Assembly: GCF_033568475.1 (NCBI RefSeq)
Contig: NC_133121.1
Location: forward strand, 135,192,375-135,256,374
From: Henckelia pumila
Taxonomy: Eukaryota; Streptophyta; Magnoliopsida; Lamiales; Gesneriaceae
Direction of reading: 5' to 3'
Length of the DNA: 64,000 nt
Shown here: positions 23,947-36,770 of the stretch, one piece after another
How positions within the stretch are numbered: the first letter of the stretch is position 1
Layout: each line of letters begins with the position of its first letter
Translations under genes and position numbers: made by a program
The notes under the pieces: generated by a model
Told to the model about the DNA's origin: nothing
The model's input: the letters and a program-made list of their open reading frames with translations, nothing else
The model's database searches: none

Positions 23947-24524
23947 AGGGTGTTTGACTAAATTTATTAAAAACAGCTTACATGGTATTTGAGACTGGTT
24001 TAGGAGTTTATAAGGTGTCATTATTTATTTAAAAATAAGTTGTTAAAGTGTTTGGATGAACTTATTTTAAACGAATTAAAGTTGTTGATGTATTTAACAT
24101 TATAAGATATTTTTATTTTTAAAATTATCAAAAACAGTATAATATTATGAATGTTATTTAAAAATAGTTTTAAAATTTTATCATAAATATTACACTATTT
24201 TACAAAAAAAATAAAAACATTTCATATTTTAATTTAGAAAAATTGATATTTTTTGAACATTTCATTTTAAAAAATATTTAATAATTGATAAGTGGAGACA
24301 TGACGGGATTTATGAAAATATAAAAAACTATTTTTGAGATGTAAAATTTTAAAAAAGATATTTTAAAAAAAATTAGAGCCCCTAATTTTTTAAAAACAAC
24401 TTATTTTGATCGCTTGTTAATTGTTTGACCAAGTTATTGTCAAATAAATCGTAATAGTTTATAAGCTTCAAAACATATTATAGGTTGTTTTGTTCGGCTC
24501 TATAAAATCAGTCAAGCACCTTCT
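23947..24524. mobile_element. MITE with GTGTTTGACTAAATTT end
   Basis: Left AGAGGGTGTTTGACTAAATT and right AATCAGTCAAGCACCTTCT form an imperfect inverted pair. Subterminal words such as TAAGTTGTTAAAG and AACAACTTATTTTG oppose each other. A second partial copy ends at about 36604. Boundaries are approximate and no target duplication was found. Confidence 0.55.
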
Positions 24525-26408
24525 AAAAATGAGTCAATTAGTGTTTCACTCATGTAACTGCCTTCTTATTTGATAAATATGGGAAATAATAAGGGATATA
24601 AATGAAACGAGAGTGACGTTACGCATACATTAATATTTATGTTACAAAAAATTCAATACGAAAATTTTAATTAGTCAAAATCTCAAAATAAATTAGTCAA
24701 AATCTCAAAATACATTGAATATCACAATAATAATAAAATATCACCGTGCAATTGATGTAAATACCGATATTTGATACATCACATGTAATTTTAACATTAT
24801 TTATGAAACATTCCCGATGACAAATGAGATGATGATTGAGTGATGGAACATTGACGTCATCTTTACGAAGCATCTTCTAAGAGTGAGACCCATTTTTTAA
24901 AATTTGGTCACGATCGCATCGCACATTACATGCAAATGGCGACAAATTTCACGTTGTTACGATGTGTGACCATTAATTAATTACATTTTGGGCAAGAATA
25001 AGATCCTCCACATAATTTGTTGAATGAAATAAAAAAACAAAATAAATTAGTGTCGAGTCCAAAACTATTGACCAACTTGTCCACTTGCCGATCCCGACTC
25101 GTCTAATTATAGATCCGTGAGTCGTCAATTTTGTAATCCATTCCTTCCGAATTCTATTCGTTTCATGCTCATAAATATTAATCGTGTCTTATTATTTAAT
25201 GATTAGATTTTTTGTGAGATGATTTCAAAATAAAAAGTTTTATTTTTAACATAAAAATATTAAAATAATATTTTTTATGAATAACTCAATTAAAAGATCT
25301 GTTTCACAGAATTCATCAGTGAGACTGTTTCACAAAAGTTTTTGCGATTCAATATTTCAATAAGAACATGTGACTTACAATTGTCTTTTTCCAAATGTAT
25401 GTAGAAAAACAATATAATCAAGAATAAAAACCTTCTTATTTTGAATTGTTTTTATAAAGTTTCGAAAGCGACCAGCATTATGAGATTGAGAAGACAAGCT
25501 AACTACTCTCCATAACATATTATAACTTGGAAGTCGAAATCATTAAAAAAAAACATACATTTATCGTACCTAAGAGAATCCCCCCCAAAAAAGCTAACAG
25601 CATAATCAAAAGCAAAAGTAGAAAAGGATCCACGAATTATTGCATCAAATTAAACAGGCAACATTATTAGTTAGTTAGCCACGAGCCACAACATATTATT
25701 ATGGTACATTGGTACACAATTTTACATGATTTATGTGACATCGATCATGCACATAATAGCAAAAGAAAATCGCTCTTGACTCACCAAGAACTTGGACCTT
25801 AAAAATAAGTGGAGTTTAGGTTATCATAAAAGAAATACATTATTAATGTTAAATCCATGGATATAAAATTGAGTCGAGCAGATGATATTCATATAACATA
25901 ACCAAATTAAAATTTGACCCTTTGCACCAAATCAAAGCAAATCATCATAAAATCAGCTTAATTTCATGCGCATGTTCCGCTTAAGCATGCGATGGTAAAT
26001 TTTATTGTGAACTAATTAGTCCCCTAATGACCGCAGCTGACGGGGGAATCATTTAGGTGTAACATATTTTAATTTTCTATTTTATATTATATTCACACAT
26101 TATAAGCATTGGAGCAAACTTCAGATCCCACATGCAGCATTTGAGTTGCAGGGCATTGTAAAATTTAATTGAGCTATAAATGATGGTAAGAAAATGGGAA
26201 TAAAACATATTTCATCCATCTATAAATATATGCATCCCGTGCCAAAACTAATTACAACACTAGAGCAAAGTTGACTGGAAAAGAAGGAAGAAAGAGCCAA
26301 AAAAAAAAAAACACAAGAAGCACACAGAAGTTGGGGAACCGGGATGAATTACTAATAATATATATTGATTATCGAAATTTTCATCATCAAGTACACAACA
26401 CATATTGA
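24525..26408. other. Intergenic region, includes a GAGAC-family MITE
   Basis: No gene. About 25203-25350 holds a decayed member of the GTGAGAC family (TTTTTTGTGAGATGATTTCA at one end, TGAGACTGTTTCACAAAA at the other). The final 150 bases probably belong to the 3' UTR of the minus-strand gene. Confidence 0.45.
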
Positions 26409-28513
26409 TCACATGTCCATATGTTCTTGCCTGCCATTTCCATGACCATGGCCTTCGTATGGTTGGGTCGTCTTGCTCGATTTTTTCCTCTTGAGAACCA
26501 TGATCCATGTGATTGCTTCCAATAATACAGCTAAACCTCCGAGTACGGAAATCAAGATGATGTACGCATCTCTCCACTTCGGTTCGGGTTTTAATATGTT
26601 GAAACCTTTGAACACATTGATGATGCCAAGGATGAGGATCACGTATCCCATGCCGTGATGGTATATATTCCAGTAAAACCGATATTTGTGTTCCTTATTG
26701 GGCCTCAGTAACAATGCAAAAACCTATATTCGAAGTCCATACATCAGCCACATGACAAAACACATATTTGTGATCTTTTCGAGGTCTTGAGGACAATCGA
26801 TAAAAGGTACAAGCAAAGCCAAAACACAATAAATAACCTAAATTGGTAATTCAAGTTAGAGGTTCGCCGATTAACAAGACACTTTAAACGGAAATATTGT
26901 GTTTGCAGGTCAAACGACGCATCTACATAATTCGTATTCAACGTGTCACAAATCCTTTGTGATTTTTCAAAAGTTAAAACAGTTGATCGACTACCGTATA
27001 CTTTGTGAACAGATAGAGTATCGTGTAAGACAGACATTCAAGGTCAGCATCTTGCTTTTGAAATCATAGTACATGTTAGAAATCTGTATCTTAAAATTTA
27101 AAACTGATTGTGTTTTCCGCAACACCCTACTGATTGTGTTTTCCACCCTCTATCTAATTCATCTTCGAAAGAGTGCAATTTGAATAAACTACTACGATTG
27201 AAACAACAAAATACGAATTCAAGAAAGTTGATCAGACAGTGATACCTGCACGGTTGCAAAGGCAAAGAGTGCGATCCCGATATTGCCATGATTAGCATAC
27301 CTAACGCCCTTCGATTCACTTCCAAGCTTAAGCCCTGTACTCCAACCAGAAACTCCAATGGCATAAGCCGAAACCTGGCAGGAAACGTGAAGATAAAACC
27401 AAGCTGGATCGGCGGACGGAAAAGCCCTCAAATACCTGGCGATGATGATCCCAATGGGAAACATAATCCCCCAGCTCACAACATTCAGTATCCCATGAGT
27501 CTGTCAGTATTTAAAACAAATATCACCACTTGTTCCAATACAAACAGTTTAATCAGAGAATCTAAACCAGCCAAGAAACAAAACTTTCTGTGAGCTCCAA
27601 AGTTTGATACCCGAGTCTTCTTCAGTGAATGAAAACGAAAATGACGAGGAATTAAAAACAAAGAAAAATATTTGACTAGGAACATGTTTTATCGGAAATT
27701 ATATTAATCTCTTTCACACTGCTATGACTTATCAACCATAGTTTAAAAAATTGAAAAAAATAATAATGACAATTATCCCATATCAAAATCCATCATGGAT
27801 GATATTGTTGGGCTTGAGCATATAAATATTCCTAATTAATAGATTATAACATTTTTATCGGTAGAATAGAAATTAGAAAGAAAGAAACTCACGTTCCTCT
27901 TCTTGGTTCTAGTGTTGCCCACCAGGATAACAGTGCTCTCTCCTCTCAGCAAATCCAGACGAGCTTTGGAGTTGAGATTCGCAGGCTGAAACGCATGCCT
28001 ATCCGGCACCCCACCTGTGACAGAGGGCCCCACCTGCCAAACCTGGTTCACCGTCGTCGCAGCCCCCTGCGGCAAAACCAAGGTGGCGAAAAGCCTGATA
28101 ACCCCGCCGGAAAACTCCGCCGTCGCCTCCTTCACCTCGTACCAGACCTTGGACTCCGTCAACGGCGCATAGGACGAGATGTTGTAGGTCTTAACCGTCA
28201 TCTTACCACCAGCATCCCTGAACGCGATGAGGGCCTGCGAGCCCCGCATTCCGGTGGCCGTTGGGTTGATGGCCCATGAGACCCAGCCATCTGGCCCGTC
28301 CGGAGGAGCAATGAAGGCAATGGAAAGGGTGAGGCCCGCCGGATCGTAGGCCCAATGGAGGTAGGAGGCGAGCGAGGGAAGATCGTTGCAGAAAGCGTAG
28401 AGCTTGTTGTTGGTGAAGGTCTGTGAGGTGCACGTGGCGGAGTGGGCGGGTGAGATTAGAGAAACCCATGTTGCCAAAGAGACGATGGCTAGGGTTAGGG
28501 AAGAAGGCGCCAT
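26409..28513 (-). CDS. DOMON and cytochrome b561 domain protein (CYBDOM)
   Basis: A secreted-side DOMON domain fused to a membrane cytochrome b561. The family moves electrons across plasma membranes, often with ascorbate. Exons 27893-28513, 27246-27500 and 26409-26723 (minus) give 396 residues, typical for the plant type. Residues 1-25 form a signal peptide ending near HSATC. The DOMON domain covers about 45-190 ([28 protein letters not shown]). The b561 part follows with several hydrophobic helices. The four expected haem-ligand histidines are visible at H209 (THGILN), H245 (YLHVS), H278 (ANHGNIG) and H314 (YHHGMGY). The C-terminal tail is short and His/Gly-rich. Both introns are phase 0. 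Arabidopsis relatives are often annotated as auxin-responsive. No defect is seen. Confidence 0.94.
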
Positions 28514-29477
28514 TGATGGACAGAGAGAGTTGCGTTGTATGTGCGGTTAAAAGATGTCTGTTTTCCCCCAAATTCCACCGTTTTTCTTTTTCAACGGTGT
28601 GTGGTTTGGGGTAATCCAAAATCAAGACATTTGTGCGGCACCTCCACGCATTTGTTTTTATACAACGTCAGCTTTTTCCCTGTCCTGTTTTTCGACCGGG
28701 AGAGGAGATTGTTACAATTAATTACCAAATAAATCAAGATTCCGTTTTTAAATTTTGACGAGATCTTGTTGGGTTATGTTTTGAATCAAGCTGAGTAAGA
28801 CCGAGTCACCTGCGTCAAACCTAACTCGGGATTCGGTCCGTGTCAAAAGATATTAGATTGAGCTCTCTAACACCACATGTTTTTATCGTTATAGTCTTAT
28901 AATGTTTTTTTAATCCAAATTTGTACGTGTGATTTGAGTTGTGATGAATAATTTATGATTTTTGGATATCACTAAATTTTAATTGAGTCCATGATTCTTG
29001 TCATATCTAAGACACTAAAACTGATGTCGTTGTACGAATTTAAATTATCGACTTAATCAAAATAAGTATATGATTATAATTTTTTGATATGAAATATTGA
29101 ATTAATATATGAACTTCGTGCATCAAGTGACTGAACAACAATATATGTACGATAATTTTTTGAAGTTTAAATTTAAATGGTTGAAATGGAAAAATACACC
29201 ACATCAAATAGTTGACAAGATTTTTCCGACACGAACAATCATAATTCATGTTTGGGTTAGGGAGTAGGGACCGAATCCAATTAACCCTTTTGGATCCAAT
29301 TAATGGGAAACACATTGTACCAAAAAAATTTAAATAATTTAAATTAATTGACTTGCGTACGTTGTGTTCAAAATTGGGGTCAAATCCAGTCCTCATACAT
29401 AGTATCACGTTTTTTTAAAAGTATATATATATATATATATACTATTTTAACTTTTAAGCATCTTTTACAAATGGGTA
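28514..29477. other. Upstream region of the CYBDOM gene and intergenic DNA
   Basis: The first few hundred bases hold the leader and promoter of the minus-strand gene. Nothing else could be assigned, apart from a short TA run near 29423-29441. Confidence 0.4.
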
Positions 29478-29485
29478 CTCTAAAG

Positions 29486-29955
29486 CACGTAGGGGTATAA
29501 ACGAATCAAATTGGTTTGCGATTTTTTCGAGCCGACTCTATAAATATTTGATTCGTATTCGAATTTATTGAACTTGAGCCGAATCTAAACATGTTCGAAC
29601 TTTTTTTCGAATCGAATTCGAGCCAAAATTATTTTGTTCGACAGTTCGCGAACCTTACAATTTTATTAATATAATATAATTATATGATAAATATATATAC
29701 ATTTCGAATTTTTTCGGACATTTTGAGCTTTTCGAACCATAATATCCGAGCAATAGTTCGAATAGTTCACGAATATGTTCGAATATTTCGAGCTGAACCC
29801 GAACTTGAACTTCATTTCGAGCCGAGCTCGAGCCAAAATATTTGAAATTTTTGAGCTTCGAATCGAGCCCGAACTCGAATATACTTAATTCAAGCCAAAT
29901 TCGAGAGTTAAATTTTTACCATTATTCGGCTCGATTCGGTTCGTTTGCACTCCTG
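29486..29955. mobile_element. hAT-like element built of TTCGAA/CGAGC words, exact 8-bp duplication
   Basis: CTCTAAAG occurs exactly at 29478-29485 and 29956-29963. The ends are CACGTAGGGGTATAAACGAA and TTCGTTTGCACTCCTG, imperfectly inverted. The arms hold many TTCGAA, TCGAGC and GAACTCG words. 470 bp, non-coding. Confidence 0.85.
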
Positions 29956-31766
29956 CTCTAAAGTTTGTTTGTTTGTTTATTATTTATTTTTTTGTGTGGA
30001 ATTACTGGGAGATAGAAATCAAAATGCATTATTGCCTAATAATTGTTTTAGTCAGACAAATTTCAATTTGAGTGTTCGACGCATGAAATGAGACGATGAG
30101 AGGATTGAGATGTAGTTGGGAAAACAAAACTAATAGATATAAGAAGTTATATAGTAGTTTAGTTACTTTTTAAATAATTATATATTTTGCAATGTTTGAT
30201 GATATAATTATAGTACTGTTTGTGTTAACAGTTAACTATACAATCATAGTTATCCTATCTAATAATATGAAGGTGGAATGGACAAACCAGTGTCATTGCC
30301 AACAACAATGGAGTCCAAACCATCATATGGAGCATGGAGAGACAGAGTGGCGTGATCCGTAGAGACATGATGAGAAGCACCAGTGTCTAGTAACCAATCA
30401 GAGGGAGATGGCGTGGACAATGGGGCAGCAGCCGTGTGTGCTTGAGGAGGAATATAGGCTGGCCGGGGCAGAGGAGCTAACGACGGGGTGTACGGAAAAG
30501 AAGGGCAGTGTTTGACGGAGTGGCCAGTGACACCACAAATCTGACAGCGACCAAGATAATGTCGGGGAGTGAAGGGCGCCGCAGGCTGGCGAGGAAAAGC
30601 CGTTGAAGGGACACTATAAGCCCGACCCCGCTTCCTGGTACTAGGACGAGATGAGGCCGACAAGGCATCGGCGGGATGTGGCCGGCCAGAGCGAGAAGCC
30701 GTGAAAGCAGTGGTTGGCGTTGTGGAGGGAGGCGGAGCAGCAATAGCAAGATTAGCCTCAAAGGTAAGAAGCTTCTCATGTAGTTCATCAAAAGAGATAG
30801 CGGTATCCCGAGCTTGAATTGCATGGGATAATTCCTTGTAGTTCTCATCAAGACCATGAAGGACCTTGATGGTGAGATCTTCGGAGTCAACAGAGACACC
30901 CATGAGAGCGAAGGCATCAACCGTGACTTTGATTCCTTGCATGAAATCGGTAATGGATTTCGATCCCTTAACAAGATTCGAAATTTGTGCCTTAAGTTGA
31001 AGGATGCGACCCCGACTGGGAGAGGCATAAGTATTGGAGAGAATCGTACAAACATCAAGCGAAGTGCTAGAAGCAGCAATGAATGGGATTATGGTGGATG
31101 AGAGAACATCAATAATCGTATTGAGGAGTAGTTGATCCTGACGAACCCAGAGAGAAAATTCTTGAATATGAGATACGCCTGCATCGATAGTGATGGTGGG
31201 GGTGGACAAGACTTGGAGCCATCGACATAGGCCATCAAATCATAGCCAATAAGAAGAGACTGAAACTGAAGCTTCCAGATAGGATAATTGGTAGACGTTA
31301 GTTTGAGAGGTGCTTGAGCAGCCACGTTGATGGCGGTGAGGGAGGGTGTGGAGGTGATATTGACGACGGCCGAGGATAGGGGTGTGAAATCGTTCAGTTC
31401 GGTTACTGACCGAACCAAAAAAAGTAGTTAACCAAATAAACCGAAATGTTTTCATGGAAACCGAACCGACCGAATTAGTTTAAATAACCGATTAGACCGA
31501 ACCGATTTTAAGAATGGTGATCGAATTAACCGAAATTTAAATGAGAAAATTGAGAATTTTGTTGTGTGGTCTAACATAATTAAATAACATTATATATAAT
31601 AAATTTTCCTCTTTAGTCTCCTCGGCAAATGACCATGGCCGAGCCAAAATAATATATATTATATATATCACTATATCTCCTCGGCACATGAACATGGCCG
31701 AGCCACTCACTATAAAAAATGAAATTGGTTAAATTAACATTGAAGTTATGGTGTTTTCTCATTTAC

Positions 31767-31972
31767 CTTGAATAACTCTTCGAATTGGGCCTTGGCACGA
31801 CTGGAATGATGCGGCAGATCGGCTTCGCTACGGGACTGCAGAACTAGCTTTTCGACGCCCAACTTCCACGCCTTAAGAACATGAGATTTAGTCTGAAACT
31901 CATTCTTCGTCCTTCGAATGGCGCGACTGAGATTTAGTCTGAAACTCACTTTTCATCCTTGAATGGCGGCTG
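31767..31972 (-). pseudogene. Exon-like host gene fragment inside the hAT-like element
   Basis: A minus-strand frame reads NEFQTKSHVLKAWKLG, then VEKLVLQSRSEADLPHHSSR, then AKAQFEELFK, and ends exactly at a donor-like AAG|GTAAAT. The upstream 46 bp around the likely ATG is duplicated in tandem (31884-31929 and 31930-31972). The balanced codon use and the splice donor suggest a captured first exon. I do not recognise the family. The fragment is flanked by element sequence on both sides. Confidence 0.5.
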
Positions 31973-32218
31973 TAGTGAATTAGGGCAGAACTCGAACTCC
32001 GAAGAATGAAAATGACTACGGTTGAAATTTTGGGTAAGAGAAAGGAAGCCCATATATGATACGTGGGTCAATAATTGGTGGTGAGTAAAATATTTGAGAG
32101 AGTTTGAAAAATGACCTTGGTCAACCAAATTTTTTGATTTATGACCTTCCTTCAAAAAAGATTTGCAAAATGACCTTCAAATACAAAGGAAATGCAAAAA
32201 CAAAACAAAGAGAAAAAT

Positions 32219-33682
32219 TGTAGTGACCCTGCATGGAATCACCTACTAACTGACAACTAATAGCATGCAGTAAACTTAATACAGCAAAATACTTAACAGA
32301 GTAAAACGTGCGGAAATATAATCCATAATTTACATATCAGCTTAGTAAAATATATCCAGGCTTAATACTGTAGTGATACAACCATATCGAAAAACTTAAA
32401 AGTAAACATTATACAGCTATATCGAATCCTGCTGTATAATTAATTCCTCAAGGCTCCTGCTCTCTAGTCCTGCCTTGAACTACCAGCTCCGTCCATCCTG
32501 CGACCTGCCCCGTGAAATAGGGTGTCTAAGATAATAACTAGGACGTGAGCGCTAACGCCCAGTACATAAACATGAGTAAACATATGTATATATGATGCAT
32601 GCAACATGATGACTGGTAAAAGGTCATCTGAAAAGTCATGTTCAGTACCGGCGCCACATGAGTGCTGCCACCGTACGGATCAACCTTTGGGTGCAACCAC
32701 ACTCGTATAGTACACCAGAGTAGTCAGACATACATGTCCCCGCCGTCGCGGTACTCTCAGTGACAGACTATCGAGTATAGAGATGAGCGGCGCTATAATC
32801 AAGTATAACAAGATATAGGCTCAACGTGTATTATGCACATGACATATGAGTATAGAAAGCAGTAAATCATATATCACGTCATATAATAATGCCAAATAAA
32901 TGCAACATATAAACATATATACTCGCTGGCAATCTCAGTCAATGTGTACGTACCTCTAGGCTAGTTCAAGTATAGTAGATCCTAGGTTCCAAGCCTATAT
33001 TCAAAAATTCGCCGTATCACTACACAAGTTCTATAAGCCTTAACTAAGCTAATAAGTACTCCCAAAACTTAAATAGATTCTCGGACCATACCTTCGTCCG
33101 TAGATAGCCCTTTGGAGTCGCTGGTCCCGGATGACTATAACCACACCTTGGTTATTCCAGAACCTCGATTATAACCGATAGGGCCCTCAAGTGTATAACT
33201 CACACTATATAACTGGAGAAGAAAACTCGGGAATTCGTAATCAGAAATGAATCTGAAGGCCCCTATTTATAGGAAAATTTTCGGACGAGTTCGGGCCCTC
33301 CGAACTGGGGTTCGGATCGTCCGATCCAACTCAATGCATGCATGCAAGCCACGCCGGGTCCGAACTTCTCTACGTCCGACACTTGTCAAAATCCATGGCT
33401 GAGTAATCCTGCTTGCATGACATGAGGCAGTTCGGGCCGTTCGATCCTAGTTCGGATCGTCCGAACGTGCCTTAACTCCGAAGTCAACAAGCTCACCTTC
33501 GGAGCCCCCGGTGTGCTGAGTTCGGGCCGTCCGAAGTCCTCTTCGGACCGTCCGAACTGGCTCAGAAAATGAAAATCCAATTCTTGATTCTGAAGTCCGA
33601 TTAAGCCCCGGAATTGGTTAATTACCAACCCTTAATCATGTTTAACATATTATTATCTTAAAATGGAATCTGGGTTACTACA
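32219..33682 (-). mobile_element. Solo LTR, Ty3/gypsy type
   Basis: It begins TGTAGTGACCC and ends GGGTTACTACA, with the 5-bp duplication AAAAT on both sides (32214-32218 and 33683-33687). A minus-strand CCTATAAATAGGGGCC near 33260 looks like the LTR TATA box, which sets the orientation. No internal genes remain, as expected for a solo LTR. It is inserted in the hAT-like element and is therefore younger than it. Confidence 0.85.
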
Positions 33683-34327
33683 AAAATTGAGAAGATTATA
33701 TTTCCAAATCATGGTCTAACGGAGGTTATTTAGTTAAATAAATCCTAAAAAAAAAATTTATTTCAGCCCATATATAACTTAATTAAATGTATTGTAATAA
33801 TTCGATTATTTCGGTTAAACCGAATTGTCCAAAATCAAAATCGTAACCGAACCGAAATAACCTAAATAACCAAATTTTTAGAATTTCAAAACGAATTACC
33901 GTATTGACCGAACCGAATTTACGAATACCATAGGTTCGGTCGGTTTTTTCGGTTTAACCGAATAGTTGCACACCCCTAGCAAGGAAGCCATAGAGGGACG
34001 GCAACGGCAGTGAGGGGAGTAGGGTATTTTAGCGGCGTAAGCCAAGAACTTCTGATACCATATGGAGTTTTGTGAATGAATGATTTTATTAATCACAAAG
34101 TAATGTATAAATACAAGTGAATAAGATGCCTATCACGACTAAATAAGCACAAATAAGCTCCTGATTTAAACTAAGATATACAAGGATATAATCTAATAAA
34201 TCTTTTATAATATTCACATAATATTTAGTTAACACAAACGTCCATTTTTCACCGACCTCACGTATATATCGATGAGAATCCACAATTGAAGTAGTGTTCA
34301 AATGATAGTGTCTCATTTATATGTTTA

Positions 34328-34756
34328 GGCTGCGTTTACTTGCCTTGATAAATGAAGGATAACATAGATAATACCAACTAATCCTATGTTTACTTACAAA
34401 ATTGAAAAATGGTATAAATCTTTAGGCCCGTTAATGATAGGATTGAGAGATGATTTTTAGTCCTAAATTTTTAATGGGATTATAAATATTATGGAGTGAG
34501 AAAATGAAAAAAATCAATTATGTCCTTCCTTTTTATCTTCCACCTTCTTTTCTTCTTTGCCGAACATATGATTATTATGATAGCTAAAGGGTGAAATCGT
34601 AATTTGTTCTTAATTATCATTTCAATTCCAAAATTAATCCATCAAACTAAACATATTATTATTTATTCATAATCACTCTCTATCATATCAAATTATATTA
34701 ATAATCATACTTTAATCTATCATTGTTCAATCCCATCATTCAAAGTAAACGTAGCC
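34328..34756. mobile_element. Tourist-like MITE next to the copia LTR
   Basis: It is flanked by TTA at 34325-34327 and 34757-34759. The inverted ends are GGCTGCGTTTACTT and AAGTAAACGTAGCC. 429 bp, non-coding. It starts only 12 bp from the end of the LTR. Confidence 0.88.
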
Positions 34757-35660
34757 TTAGTTGAATCAAGTACAAAAGAAAATTGAGTTGATCGACTTGA
34801 GACCCCGTTTGATTACCTTGTAGTCCGTTGTTTGGTTTGTTTTTAGCAAATAGGTTAATACCCTGCGGCCCGGTATTAAAACCCAAGGATGCGTGAAATT
34901 GTTATACAAAAAACCCACCATCACACAAGGTATTGCGAAAATCAACAGCTGCAATACGAGAGATTGTGCGAGTAAATGTTCCTTTCACCCCTCGCCATAA
35001 TCATTCATTTCCGTCTCCCTACACTATGCATCTCATACTGTGGAATTTAAATTAAAAGAATTAAAAATCAAGAGATTTGAAATTGAAATTTGAATTATAT
35101 TAGGATTTGAGATCCATAGATTTATAATTTCATGGTGGTATTTGGCTAATGTTATTTAAGAATTTGATTTGATAGTTAAAACTAATATTATTTCAAGCTT
35201 AATTTTGTTTAATTGTTATTTTTTAAAAATATATTTTTATTAATGATATTTAGCACTCACATATTGTTTTATACATGACAATATGACATACAAGAAAAAT
35301 GATTTATAAATGTAAGAAATTTGTTTTTATTGAATAATTTTTTGTAAGAAAGCAAAAAAAAAAAACACCAAAAGAAAATTGAGATAAAGATGCTAAATTA
35401 TGATAAATAACACTTTTAGAATAAAAATATTCGAGGTCTATAAAAAAATTATATTATTTTAAATATATATATTTAAAATTTATTTCAAAATAAATTTTCT
35501 ATTGTGTGAAAAATATGTGCGAATTAAATATAGTAATATCTTTTAAATGCCAAATCACCTTTATATATAGCTTATAATAATATTCCAAATATACCATCAA
35601 CAATAAATTAAAATAATCATGATTACGGTTATATTGATTATAACTATGATGGTTTATAAT
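34757..35660. other. Intergenic stretch
   Basis: AT-rich with no gene or recognisable element. Confidence 0.4.
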
Positions 35661-36173
35661 ATATACTAGTACACCGAAGCACGTGTACTGCATGTGCACA
35701 AAATATATTTTTATAAATTTATAAATTAGGATAATGGTTAACGGGATAGTAGTAATTGTAAATTAGGATAATGAGATAGTGCATAGAGGACGTGGAAAGT
35801 TTTTTAATGATAAATTATTTTTTATCTCTTAATTATTGAATACGTTAAAAAAATGATAAGGGTAAATTTAAAAATATATTAAAATGACCAAAAATAGTTT
35901 CTCTAATGAGTCGGGTTTAGCTATTATAATAATATATAATATATAGTAAGGAAAATAAGAAATATAAAGAATATGTTTATTAGACAAAAGAGGACACCAT
36001 CTTTGTTGCCAAAATTGCACTTATATGTTTTTTTTTTTTTCGAAATTTCAAATTGCAGTTTAGTTCCTTGGTAATTTTTACAACCATAGTATTTGCTCAC
36101 ATTTAAATATAAATCAAATTAATTACAAAAATATTATATAAGTATGCAACGCGTGCATTAGTACACTAGTATA
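35661..36173. mobile_element. Terminal-inverted-repeat element with ACTAGT ends
   Basis: Left ATATACTAGTACACCGAAGC and right GCGTGCATTAGTACACTAGT are imperfectly inverted. Near the right end AAATTTCAAATTGCAGTTTA is followed by GTTCCTTGGTAATTTTTACA. The same text recurs at the very end of this window (63795-64000), so this is a dispersed family. Superfamily not determined. Confidence 0.6.
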
Positions 36174-36424
36174 AATAATAACTATTATTGATATTACTTT
36201 GTTAGTATAATCGTAATCACTATTATCATGTTGCTATTTTAATGAAAAAAAATATCATTGTGATATCTAATAATTAATTATAATAATTATTCTTACAATT
36301 ATATGAATTGAAAGCACTATTATATTAATCAAAATATAAAATGAGTCTATATATTGTATGTAAACGTTGACAAATAGTTGCGTGTCAATATAATTTTCAT
36401 GCTCTTTTGGTAATTATCACAATA

Positions 36425-36770
36425 AAAAGATCTTATAATACCAAACATATCAACAAATTTAAGGATTGTGATCTTATTTTATCCAAGTACTTTAACATCT
36501 TATTTTTTAAAATAAGATCATATAACTTATAAGCTTATAAAACAACTAATAAGACATGTGAACTTGTAAGTTGTTTTAAATAAATTTAGCCAAACACACT
36601 CTTAGATCACCCATAAAAAATATTAATTTTATGTCAAACATATTAATTTTTATTGTAAATATGATTCGAGTTGACCCGTCTCACAATAAACTTATTAAAT
36701 TTTATGTGAGACGGTATATTGAGTTTATATCGTGAGTCAAATCATTTATTCGACTCTATCAATGAAAAAT
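36425..36770. mobile_element. Two abutting MITE remnants
   Basis: About 36425-36604 is the end of the family seen at 23947-24524 (AAATTTAGCCAAACACACTC). About 36605-36770 is a GAGAC-family copy (GACCCGTCTCACAATAAAC and TTTTATGTGAGACGGTATAT). Confidence 0.5.

Larger units (their letters stand above)
31377..33978. mobile_element. hAT-like element inserted in the copia fossil
   Basis: The ends are TAGGGGTGTGAAATCGTTCA and TAGTTGCACACCCCTA. Both arms (31377-31560 and 33790-33978) are made of CGGTT, AACCG and CCGAACCGA words. At 2602 bp it is much longer than its relatives because it contains a host-like exon fragment (31767-31972) and a solo LTR (32219-33682). The flanks show only a weak 8-bp match. 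Two copies of about 30 bp sharing CATGGCCGAGCCA lie at about 31617-31647 and 31677-31706. Confidence 0.75.
30259..34315 (-). mobile_element. Fossil Ty1/copia fragment, 5' part only, with nested insertions
   Basis: On the minus strand one LTR lies at 34063-34315 (TG...CA). It is followed by a primer site reading TGGTATCAGA, the initiator-Met type, then gag with a zinc knuckle (CQICGVTGHSVKHC) and the start of protease (WLLDTGASHHVS). The remainder of pol and the other LTR were not found. It is broken, with several breaks and a large truncation. A hAT-like element (31377-33978) splits it between the LTR and most of gag. It is the oldest layer of the nest. Confidence 0.8.

Noticed and set aside
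26744-27037. A 97-codon minus-strand frame between CYBDOM exons
   Set aside because: It lies in an intron with good GT-AG ends and shows no resemblance to known proteins.
33255-33620. GC-richer segment with repeated TTCGG and CGTCCGA words, looking like another word-repeat element
   Set aside because: It lies wholly within the solo LTR defined by its ends and AAAAT duplication, so it is part of that LTR.
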